A stretch of 10,843 bases of DNA from Pseudomonadota bacterium (GTDB taxonomy: Bacteria; Pseudomonadota; Alphaproteobacteria; Rhodospirillales; 2-02-FULL-58-16), in assembly GCA_022560215.1 (NCBI GenBank), contig JADFTO010000079.1:1-10843 (forward strand). Reading direction: 5' to 3'. A program made the translations under genes and the position numbers. Positions 1 through 6,054 of the stretch are shown one piece after another. The stretch's first letter is position 1; the number at the start of each line of letters is the position of its first letter. The notes under the pieces are model-generated. The model was given only the letters and a program-made list of their open reading frames with translations, did not search any database and was not told the DNA's origin.

Positions 1-63
1 ACACTCAGATTCTTGCTTCTCTGCAACATCTTTATCAATCTCCTTACTTGTCGATCACTTACC

Positions 64-94
64 ATCCGGATCTCCTAATTAGTTATATCCGGAT
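64..94. repeat. Pair of ATCCGGAT palindromes in AT-rich DNA upstream of the transposase remnant
   Basis: The 8-bp palindrome ATCCGGAT occurs at 64-71 and again at 87-94, separated by 15 bp of AT-rich sequence. The two copies can pair with each other as an 8-bp stem. The surrounding 1-142 stretch is AT-rich and holds no gene I can support. It could be the decayed left end of the insertion sequence or a control site, but no recognisable IS1-type terminal repeat was found. Confidence 0.35.
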
Positions 95-142
95 AGATTA
101 AAATCCTCCGTCAAAAAACGGGAATTTTAATTGTCGCCATAA

Positions 143-838
143 GGGACTTCTAAATGTCGCTCATCAGTCCGCTCGGTTGAACGCATGACAACCGTCCATC
201 GTGATACTATTATTCGGCTACTGCACCGCGTAGGTGCGCGTTGTGAACAGATCATGGATGAACGGATGCGCGACCTTCAATGCAGGCTAATCCAGGCGGA
301 CGAAATCTGGTGTTATGTCGGCAAAAAGCAGAGGAACCTCACACCGGCAGAAAAGGCCTTTCGTAAGGAGTTGGGCGACCAATATGTCTTTGTAGCCTTG
401 GACCCCGAGACTAAACTTGTCCCCGCCTATGAGGTTGGCAAGCGAAATATGGCGACAACGCGCCGGTTTGTGCTCAATTTAGCCGAACGGCTGAGTAACC
501 ACGTCCAACTTACCACAGATGCGTTTCCGCCTTATCCCGAGGCCATAGACATGGCATTTGGGAGCACCGCAGATTATGCCCAGACTATTAAGTCCTATCA
601 AGGCAACGGAGAGCGACGATACAGTCCACCACGCATCGTCGCTATCTTCCATCACATTGTGCAAGGGAAGCCCCAGCGACGGCATATTTCCACTTCTCAC
701 GTCGAGAGGCAAAACCTCACAATGCGGATGCAGATGCGCCGGTTTACGCGCTTGACGAACGCTTTCTCGAAGAAGTTAGAGAACCACGTCGCCATGGTCG
801 CGCTGTATACCGTTTGGTACAACTTCTTGCGTATACGT
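143..838 (+). pseudogene. IS1-like DDE transposase, truncated at both ends
   Basis: This resembles an IS1-family DNA transposase, which cuts and joins the ends of its element. Numbering from the ATG at 185, the catalytic-type acidic residues are visible: D39 in QADEIW, D112 in LTTDAF and E174 in SHVERQN. The run MRMQMRRFTRLTNAFSKK follows, and then the family-typical WYNFLRI near residues 211-217. Family-like sequence also lies upstream of the first ATG (SSVRSVERM), reading back to a TAA at 140-142, so the N-terminal DNA-binding part is lost or frame-shifted. After WYNFLRI the expected C-terminal tail is absent and the frame simply continues open into unrelated sequence up to 1000. Base composition here is clearly lower in GC than the genes to the right. 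It is probably an inactive insertion-sequence fragment. The family call is fairly sure; loss of activity is inferred. Confidence 0.75.
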
Positions 839-928
839 ATTCAATCCACACTCCCCAACCACCGCTCCCGTCCGTCACCTTCCGCGCCCCCGCCGTCCGC
901 CTTCATAAATCGCCGTGGGAGGAGTACA

Positions 929-1000
929 ATGGAAAAAACCTCGCAAATTTGTCTGGGAGACGCCGGAATGATCTTACCAACCAGGGGGGTTATGGGATGA
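929..1000 (+). CDS. Possible 23-residue leader or small protein coupled to the CBS gene
   Basis: A very strong ribosome-binding site, GGGAGGAG at 917-924, sits 4 bp before an ATG at 929. The frame encodes 23 residues starting MEKTSQICLG and ends at TGA 998-1000. That stop overlaps the ATG of the downstream CBS gene in the classic ATGA arrangement, which suggests translational coupling. The frame happens to be the same as the 3' extension of the transposase remnant, so it could be overlooked as part of that gene. I do not recognise the peptide, and it could be chance. Confidence 0.35.
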   Translation: MEKTSQICLGDAGMILPTRGVMG

Positions 1001-1461
1001 CAAATTTGAATACGCTGCTCGAGGGCAAGGGCCATAACGTCTGGTCCGTGCATCCGGACGACACCGTGTTGGACGCCATCAAGGTGCTGGCGGAGAAGGA
1101 CATCGGGGCCCTGATCGTCATTGAGGACGGCAAGCCCGTCGGCATCTTCAGCGAACGGGACTATGCCCGTTCCGTCTATCTGAAAGGAAAGTCATCGCCC
1201 GAGACGCTGGTGCGCGACGTCATGGCGTCGCCCGTCATCTGCGTCAGGCCCGATCAGTCGGTCAACGAATGCATGACCCTGATGACCGAAAAGCGCATCC
1301 GCCACTTGCCGGTCATGGACGACGACGAACTGGTCGGCATGGTGTCGATCGGCGACCTGGTCAAAAGCGTCATCGCCGAACAGCAGTTCACCATCGAGCA
1401 ACTCGAGCACTACATCCACGGCTACCCAAGGTTTCCGGCGGCTCCGAAGACGGACTGCTGA
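997..1461 (+). CDS. Tandem CBS-domain protein
   Basis: This is a small soluble protein of 154 residues made of two CBS domains, roughly residues 15-60 and 77-125. Paired CBS domains usually bind adenine nucleotides and act as stand-alone energy or ligand sensors; the partner cannot be told here. The domain-end motifs GIFSERDYAR (49-58) and GMVSIGDLVK (114-123) are clear. The chosen ATG at 997 is preceded by AGGGGGG and overlaps the stop of a small upstream frame. Relatives as I recall them end soon after TIEQLEHYI. Here the last 12 residues, from YPRF onward, are read out of frame from the CHAT remnant that starts near 1428. The original stop was therefore probably lost in a deletion or fusion that left the domains intact. 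Domain assignment is sure; function is general only. Confidence 0.9.
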   Translation: MTNLNTLLEGKGHNVWSVHPDDTVLDAIKVLAEKDIGALIVIEDGKPVGIFSERDYARSVYLKGKSSPETLVRDVMASPVICVRPDQSVNECMTLMTEKRIRHLPVMDDDELVGMVSIGDLVKSVIAEQQFTIEQLEHYIHGYPRFPAAPKTDC

Positions 1462-1792
1462 CCATGGGCGAGATCCTGGGGCTCAAGCTCAACGCCGACT
1501 GGGTGGTGCTGTCGGCGTGGAGTATCGGATTCGGCCAGGGGGCTGGGGCCGCGCCTTCTTCTACGCCGGCACCCGGGCGCTCCTGGTCTCCAACTGGCCC
1601 GTCGAGACCACCAGCGCCAAGGCGCTGACCACGGACCTGTTCAAACGGCAAGCCGACGACCCCGGTCTCATCGACGGGCCGGGATTCGTCGATCCGGCCT
1701 CGGGCAAAACGGTCTTCAGTTACGCCCATCCCATATTCTGGGCACCGTTCAAGCTCATCGGCGACTGCGCCGATGTCTGCCGTTGGGAGTAA
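1428..1792 (+). pseudogene. CHAT (caspase-like) domain protein, decayed C-terminal remnant
   Basis: This fragment matches the end of a CHAT-domain protein, a caspase-related peptidase family often fused to TPR repeats. The first part reads KVSGGSEDGLLTMGEILG and then NADWVVLSAW, in the frame of position 1428. The second part reads GRAFFYAGTRALLVSNWPVE through SYAHPIFWAPFKLIGD and is in the frame of 1517, so there is a frameshift with loss of a few codons near 1535-1547. Three further defects are visible. The catalytic cysteine expected in the LSAC motif is tryptophan (LSAW). The stretch between RQADDPGL and IDGPGFVD appears shortened compared with relatives. There is no start or N-terminal region. 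The remnant stops at TAA 1790-1792. I am confident it is a dead CHAT relic; comparison with relatives is from memory. Confidence 0.8.
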
Positions 1793-1894
1793 AGCAGACT
1801 TCGATCCGCAAATAAACGGACGTCCAGGGCCTTGGTTCGGCGGGATTTCCAATTGAGACACTGCCGCCTGGCCCGGGCGCGGCGGGTTGCCTTT

Positions 1895-2452
1895 CTACAG
1901 GGATTCGAGGCCCTGGTCGCGGATGAATTTCAGGCCGAGGAGGGCCGGGGCATAGTCGGGGTCGTAGGCCAGCGCCCGTTTGAAGGCGCGCTCGGCCGCC
2001 GCCATCCGCCCTTGCCCCAAGAGCACCCGGCCCAGGTTGGTGTGGGGAAACTGGTAACAGCAGTAACGCTTGGCGGCCATGGCCTTCTCGAGCCAGGGGA
2101 CGGCCTCCGCGGGGCGCTCCAGGCCGATCAGGTAGACCCCGATATCGTTGTAGGGATTGCCGTAGTCGGGATCGAGGGCGATGGCCTTCTTGCATTGGCC
2201 GATGGCTTCCTCGAGCCGGCCCAGTTCGCTCATGGACCAGCCGAGATAGGTGTGCCCTTCGGCGGTGGGGTGAATGCCGATGGACTTCTCGAACATGGCG
2301 ACGGCCTCCCCGTAGGCGCCGATCAGGTGAAGCAGGTAGCCTTGCTCCCAGAACCGATAGGCCTGCTGACGGGGGGTCGCCAGCGCGTGCTCCCCTGCGG
2401 AGACTGGCAGGCTGACGACGATCATCAGCAAGAAGGCAACGATTCGTCCCAT
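1895..2452 (-). CDS. Secreted TPR-repeat protein
   Basis: This is a 185-residue protein with a signal peptide followed by tetratricopeptide repeats, so it is probably a periplasmic or exported scaffold for protein contacts. Residues 1-19 form a signal peptide (MGRIVAFLLMIVVSLPVSA) with a likely cut after VSA. About four TPR units follow at roughly 31-64, 65-98, 99-132 and 137-170, with typical motifs such as YLGWSMSELGRLEEAI and DPDYGNPYNDIGVYL. I chose the ATG at 2452 because GAGGGAAGG lies just upstream and because it puts the signal peptide at the N-terminus; an in-frame ATG 36 bp further upstream would spoil this. It is on the same strand as moaA but 211 bp away behind a probable terminator, so it is likely a separate unit. 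Family sure, role unknown. Confidence 0.85.
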   Translation of the reverse strand: MGRIVAFLLMIVVSLPVSAGEHALATPRQQAYRFWEQGYLLHLIGAYGEAVAMFEKSIGIHPTAEGHTYLGWSMSELGRLEEAIGQCKKAIALDPDYGNPYNDIGVYLIGLERPAEAVPWLEKAMAAKRYCCYQFPHTNLGRVLLGQGRMAAAERAFKRALAYDPDYAPALLGLKFIRDQGLESL

Positions 2453-2493
2453 GGCCTTCCCTCGATAGGGAATGGGAGGAGGGTCCATTGTAG

Positions 2494-2619
2494 GGCCTCG
2501 GCGCGGACGGCGGCAACATCGACGCCATCGGCGAGAACGCGGACGCCTGCATGGGCGGCGCCATTGGCGAGGACGCCGGGGAAGTCGGCAGGAAGCTCAA
2601 GGGATTGTGCGGAAAATAA
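2494..2619 (+). pseudogene. Coding-like 42-codon scrap, unidentified
   Basis: Between the TPR gene and moaA the plus strand holds an open stretch from just after a TAG (2491-2493) to a TAA (2617-2619). Its third codon positions are almost all G or C, as in real genes here. It reads GLGADGGNIDAIGENADACM and continues to end in GRKLKGLCGK. There is no credible start codon or ribosome-binding site; the only internal ATG, at 2551, would give 22 residues. It looks like the 3' end of a gene whose front has been lost. I do not recognise the family, and it could be chance. Confidence 0.25.
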
Positions 2620-2621
2620 CC

Positions 2622-2650
2622 CGAGGGGCCGCCGGGCCGGCCCCCCCTCG
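2622..2650 (-). terminator. Candidate intrinsic terminator after moaA
   Basis: On the minus strand, 13 bp after the moaA stop, CGAGGGG pairs with CCCCTCG around a GC-rich inner region. The stem is followed by GGTTATTTT. This is the shape of a factor-independent terminator, with a short U-rich tail. No comparable T-run follows on the plus strand. Confidence 0.55.
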
Positions 2651-2663
2651 CCGGAGTCTAAGG

Positions 2664-3644
2664 CTAGCCTCCCGTCACGTTCATGTGGCGGCTGACGGCG
2701 GCGCCGCGGCCGATGAGGAAATCGTGGCCCTTGGGCTTGGCGGCGATGGCCCGGTGGATGGCCTCGATCAGCGGCTCGTCGCTTTCCGAGGCCCGCAAGG
2801 GCGCCCGCAGGTCGGCGGAATCTTCCTGGCCCAGGCACATGTATAGGGTGCCCGTGCAGGTCAGGCGCACCCGGTTGCAGCTTTCACAGAAATTGTGGGT
2901 CATGGGCGTGATGAAGCCCACCTTGCGGCCGGTCTCGGCCACCGAGACGTAGCGCGCCGGGCCGCCGCTGTGAAAATCGATGTCGGAGAAGGTCCAGTCC
3001 CGCTCCAGGCGCTGGCGGACGGTGGAAAGGGGCAGGTACTGATCGGAGCGGGCCTCGCCCACGTCCCCGATGGGCATGGTTTCGATGAAGGTGAGGTCGT
3101 GGCCCCGCTCCCCGCACCAGGCGATCATATGGGTGAGCTCGTCCTCGTTGACGCCCTTCAGCGCCACCATGTTGATCTTGACGGCGAGGCCGGCCTCCCG
3201 GGCCGCCTCCAGGCCCGCCATGACCTTGTCCATCTCGCCCCAGCGGGTGATGGCGCGGAACTTGTCCGCGTCCAGGGTGTCCAGCGACACATTCACCCGC
3301 TTGACTCCGGCCAGGGCCAGGTCGCGGGCGTACTTGGGAAGCTGGCTCCCGTTGGTGGTCAGGGTGAGTTCGTCCAGGTCGCCGGACTCCAGATGCCGGC
3401 CCAAGGCGCGGAACAGGCTCATGATGTTGCGCCGGACCAGGGGCTCGCCGCCGGTGATGCGCAGCTTGCGGACGCCGAGCCTGACGAAGGCGCCGCACAT
3501 GCGGTCCAGTTCCTCCAGGGTCAGCAGGTCGGCCTTGGGCAGGAAGGTCATGTCCTCGCACATGCAGTAGACGCAGCGGAAGTCGCATCGGTCGGTGACC
3601 GAAACCCGCAAATAGCTGATTTTCCGTCCGAAGGGGTCGATCAT
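2664..3644 (-). CDS. moaA: GTP 3',8-cyclase (molybdenum/tungsten cofactor biosynthesis)
   Basis: This radical SAM enzyme carries out the first step of molybdopterin synthesis, rearranging GTP to 3',8-cyclo-7,8-dihydro-GTP, which MoaC then turns into cyclic pyranopterin monophosphate. The 326-residue product has the N-terminal radical SAM cluster C20-x3-C24-x2-C27 (CDFRCVYC) and ITGGEP at 63-68. The second, MoaA-specific cluster has C253, C256 and C270 (CESCNRVRL then YMC), and the protein ends in the conserved GG tail (MNVTGG). Length is normal. The ATG at 3644 is chosen over an in-frame ATG 114 bp upstream because MIDPFGRKISYLRVSVTDRC is the family-typical N-terminus and GGGAGGAG (3655-3662) precedes it. 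It follows the polyferredoxin gene on the same strand across a structured 166-bp leader. The product serves molybdo- or tungsto-enzymes such as the formate dehydrogenase implied by fdhD. Confidence 0.97.
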   Translation of the reverse strand: MIDPFGRKISYLRVSVTDRCDFRCVYCMCEDMTFLPKADLLTLEELDRMCGAFVRLGVRKLRITGGEPLVRRNIMSLFRALGRHLESGDLDELTLTTNGSQLPKYARDLALAGVKRVNVSLDTLDADKFRAITRWGEMDKVMAGLEAAREAGLAVKINMVALKGVNEDELTHMIAWCGERGHDLTFIETMPIGDVGEARSDQYLPLSTVRQRLERDWTFSDIDFHSGGPARYVSVAETGRKVGFITPMTHNFCESCNRVRLTCTGTLYMCLGQEDSADLRAPLRASESDEPLIEAIHRAIAAKPKGHDFLIGRGAAVSRHMNVTGG

Positions 3645-3685
3645 GGCGTGGCTGCTCCTCCCCGGGCCGGCGCGCCTGCCGGCAT
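3641..3685 (-). CDS. Possible 14-codon upstream ORF overlapping the moaA start
   Basis: In the moaA leader an ATG at 3685 opens a 14-codon frame (MPAGAPARGGAATP). Its TGA overlaps the moaA ATG as ATGA. The moaA ribosome-binding site lies inside it. The upstream ribosome-binding site is poor (GGCCGGGG very close to the ATG), so this may be chance or a regulatory uORF. Confidence 0.2.
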   Translation of the reverse strand: MPAGAPARGGAATP

Positions 3686-3751
3686 CTACCCCGGCCCGAT
3701 AATGGCGGGATTTTGTCTTAAGCTCCCTCAAAATCCCGCCGCCGGGCCGGG
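3645..3751 (-). promoter_or_regulatory. Structured moaA leader with two mutually exclusive pairings
   Basis: The moaA leader contains a long hairpin. A perfect 12-bp inner stem (3704-3715 with 3729-3740, arm GGCGGGATTTTG) closes a 13-nt loop, and an outer 9-bp stem (3690-3698 with 3743-3751) continues it after a small internal loop. The 3' arm of the outer stem in the transcript, CGGGCCGG, is also perfectly complementary to CCGGCCCG at 3663-3670, which directly abuts the ribosome-binding site GGGAGGAG. The two pairings exclude each other, as in an on/off RNA switch. No U-run follows the hairpin, so it is not a simple terminator. Molybdenum-cofactor riboswitches are known upstream of moaA in other bacteria; I cannot confirm that consensus here. 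Confidence 0.45.
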
Positions 3752-3810
3752 AAGTCACAGATGATAACCCCGGACCAAATTCATGTCGCCCCTAACTTTT
3801 TTGCGGGCTT

Positions 3811-5877
3811 TCAGGACTTCTTGTCCTCGCTCTCCTTGGCGGCCATGGAGTCCCTGGCCAGCTTGCGCAACTCATCGCGTTCGCGGAGTTCGTCATCGGT
3901 GGTGCGGACCTTGGGACGGGGCGGCCCGGCCATGGGCTGCTTCTCGTCCTCCATCTGGACGACGATGCGGCAATTGTCGCACATCCTGATCAGATCGAGC
4001 CGCCCCTCGTCCGAGAACATGGAATGCCCCGACAGCTTGGCCACCATGGTCTCGATGGCGGACTCGGTGCCGAAGGGCTTGGCGCAGCGGATGCAGAGGA
4101 AGGGCTTTTCCTCCTTGACCACCTGGTGGTCGCGGGACTCGGTCGCGAAGCTGAGCCGGGGGACGAGCGATATGACCTTTTCCGGGCACGTGGCCTCGCA
4201 CAGACCGCACTGGATGCAGGCGTCCTCGCGGAAGTTGAGCTGGGGCTTGTCCGGATTGTCCTTCAGGGCCCCCGTCGGGCAGGCTCCGACGCAGGCCAGG
4301 CACACGGTGCAGCCTTCTACGTCCACCTGGACGGCGCCGAAGGGGGAACCGGACGGAAGCTCGATCACCTCCGGGGGCTCGGGCGCGTTGGAATGCAGCG
4401 CCGTCAGCGCCAGGTTCGTGAGCGCCCGCTTCTTGCCCATGGGCAGGAAGTCGCCGCGCCCGGGCGCGGTCCCGGGGTCCAGGTTCCAAAGGGTGGATTC
4501 CAGGGCCTCCGGATCGGCCTCGTCGATGACGGCGATGCGCTCCCCACCATGGCCTAAACCGGACAGGATCGAATTGGCGATCTCGATCTGGCCGTCCAGT
4601 CCCGCCGCCTCGTCCCTGCTTCTCGGCGCCAACAGCAGGCGGACCGCGCCGGCGCCCCAGGCCGGGGCGGCGAGCAGGAAGTCGAGCCCGATTTGAGTCA
4701 CCTCGTTGACGGCGAAGGGGAGCAGGTTGGCCGGCAGTCCGCGGCCCACGCGCGCCATCACGTGCAACATGTCCTCGCCCTGGCGCGAGTCGTGGACCAG
4801 GATGACCGGGTCCTTGCCGCCGGCGTCAATATAGGTGGCGAGCAGGGTGCGCAGGCGGGTGAGCTGGGCGTCCGCGTGGGGTAGGGTGTAGGCCACCGCG
4901 CCCGTGGGGCAGACGCTGGCACAAGACCCGCAGCCGGCGCACACGAATTCGTCTATGACCACCTGATCGCCGGCGGCCTCGATGGCCCCGGCCGGGCACA
5001 GGTCCAGGCAAAGGGTGCAGCCGACGATGCCGCTGCGGGAATGGGCGCAGATGTCGGCCGAATAGGTCACGTAGCGGGGCTTCTCGAACTCGCCCACCAT
5101 GTTGGTGAGCTCCAGCAGGGCGCGCTGCACACCGGCCGGGTTGCCGGGATCGGGGTTGAAGTAGCCGTCGCGCTTTTCCGGGGCCGTGAACAGGGCCTGG
5201 CCGGGGCGCAAGTCGAGGATCAGGTCGCAGCCCGACATCCCTTCCTGGGCACCGTCTTCGAAGGCAATGGCCTCCCTCGCCGAAGGCTTCGCGGGGGCGT
5301 ATCCCTCCACCTCCACCTGGAAGGCGCCGAGATGACCCGTGGCCCCCTTGACGGCGCCCTTGAAGATGGGCACGTCCATGATCCGGGGGGGGAGGAAATC
5401 GGTGTCCTCTCCCGTCAGCAGCACGGTCACGTCGAGGCGGCCGGCCACCTGAGCGGCGGCTTCCAGGGCGGCCTCGTCCGCTCCGATGACCAGCAGTCTG
5501 CCCTCGGATTTCATGGTGACCACGGTGGTGGGTTCCAGATCGAGGGCGGCTTCGGCCAGCAGGGCCGCTATCTTCGGGGCGGCTTTCTTCCCATCGGCGG
5601 ACCAGCCGGCGTGTTCGCGGATGTTGGCGAAGCGGGCGGGCGGCGCCCCGTCCATGCCGTCCAGGGTTTCCTGGAAGAGCGGCGATTCCTGGGTGCAGGC
5701 CACCACCAGGGGACTTCCGTCGGCGGCGGCGCGCTTGAATTCCTCCAGCTGGGCGCGGCAGAGATGGCGGTGCACGGTAATCTCGCCGCCGCCCAACGCC
5801 TTGGCCAGGGCCTTGCCGTCCAGCGCCATGGTCTCCTCGCAGTTGCAGACCAGGACTTCCTTGTCGTTGATTTTCAT
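3811..5877 (-). CDS. Large multi-cluster 4Fe-4S ferredoxin-like protein
   Basis: This is a 688-residue iron-sulfur protein, probably cytoplasmic, that should carry several 4Fe-4S clusters and pass electrons to or from a formate dehydrogenase. Cysteine groups in order are C11 and C13 with C40 and C61; C277, C287, C290 and C294; C313, C316, C319 and C323; C523, C526, C529 and C533; C554, C557, C560 and C564; and two CxxC pairs at 595/598 and 633/636. The tetracysteine groups are ferredoxin motifs with CPTGA or CPEK endings. The N-terminal ~250 and the middle 330-510 residues lack cysteines of this kind and may be non-cluster domains. The C-terminus is highly charged. The ATG at 5877 has GGGAGAG six bases upstream. 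No signal peptide or membrane segment is seen. Proteins of this type lie beside formate dehydrogenase and fdhD genes in alphaproteobacteria; the exact electron partner is inferred. Confidence 0.85.
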   Translation of the reverse strand: MKINDKEVLVCNCEETMALDGKALAKALGGGEITVHRHLCRAQLEEFKRAAADGSPLVVACTQESPLFQETLDGMDGAPPARFANIREHAGWSADGKKAAPKIAALLAEAALDLEPTTVVTMKSEGRLLVIGADEAALEAAAQVAGRLDVTVLLTGEDTDFLPPRIMDVPIFKGAVKGATGHLGAFQVEVEGYAPAKPSAREAIAFEDGAQEGMSGCDLILDLRPGQALFTAPEKRDGYFNPDPGNPAGVQRALLELTNMVGEFEKPRYVTYSADICAHSRSGIVGCTLCLDLCPAGAIEAAGDQVVIDEFVCAGCGSCASVCPTGAVAYTLPHADAQLTRLRTLLATYIDAGGKDPVILVHDSRQGEDMLHVMARVGRGLPANLLPFAVNEVTQIGLDFLLAAPAWGAGAVRLLLAPRSRDEAAGLDGQIEIANSILSGLGHGGERIAVIDEADPEALESTLWNLDPGTAPGRGDFLPMGKKRALTNLALTALHSNAPEPPEVIELPSGSPFGAVQVDVEGCTVCLACVGACPTGALKDNPDKPQLNFREDACIQCGLCEATCPEKVISLVPRLSFATESRDHQVVKEEKPFLCIRCAKPFGTESAIETMVAKLSGHSMFSDEGRLDLIRMCDNCRIVVQMEDEKQPMAGPPRPKVRTTDDELRERDELRKLARDSMAAKESEDKKS

Positions 5878-6054
5878 GGGTCGCTCTCCCAGGCATCCCG
5901 GGGCCGGGCGGCCCCCCCGTGGCGGCGCTATATGTGGGGAATCAACCCGGCCTTTTCCGCATCTTTCGCCGTCTCCCCCCGACGAAATTCACCGGGCCGG
6001 TCAAAAAATATACAGTATAATGCATAAAAAAACAGGATTGGAGGGCGCGGGCTC
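5878..6054. promoter_or_regulatory. Divergent promoter region between the ferredoxin and the HTH-PBP regulator
   Basis: This 177-bp gap serves genes leaving in both directions. Its right part (6001-6033) is an AT-rich island in otherwise GC-rich DNA. A perfect -10 hexamer TATAAT lies at 6016-6021 for the plus strand, and TATACT lies on the minus strand at 6019-6014. Both overlap the small perfect palindrome TATAC-A-GTATA at 6009-6019. A good -35 box at proper spacing is not obvious, so an activator may be used. TTGACCGG occurs on the minus strand at 6004-5997. The palindrome is a natural operator candidate for the adjacent regulator; this is inference. Confidence 0.55.

Noticed and set aside
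814..996. An upstream extension of the CBS frame from 814.
   Set aside because: It has no CBS-family residues, and the ATG at 997 has a ribosome-binding site and the family N-terminus.
1793..1894. A CCGCC/GGCGG hairpin as terminator of the TPR gene.
   Set aside because: The stem is only 5 bp and no T-run follows on the minus strand.
1832..2695. A 287-codon plus-strand open frame over the TPR gene.
   Set aside because: The minus strand holds a clear signal peptide and TPR repeats with a ribosome-binding site. The plus-strand frame is antisense noise common in GC-rich DNA.
2895..3764. A long plus-strand open frame opposite moaA.
   Set aside because: moaA is unmistakable on the minus strand, and the antisense frame lacks any motif.
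4826..5896. A second minus-strand frame of 356 codons within the ferredoxin gene.
   Set aside because: Its composition is arginine, glycine and proline only, and it overlaps the motif-bearing ferredoxin frame.
5900..5915. A GGGGCC/GGCCCC hairpin in the ferredoxin leader.
   Set aside because: It is short and expected by chance in such GC-rich sequence, with no alternative pairing or conservation evidence.
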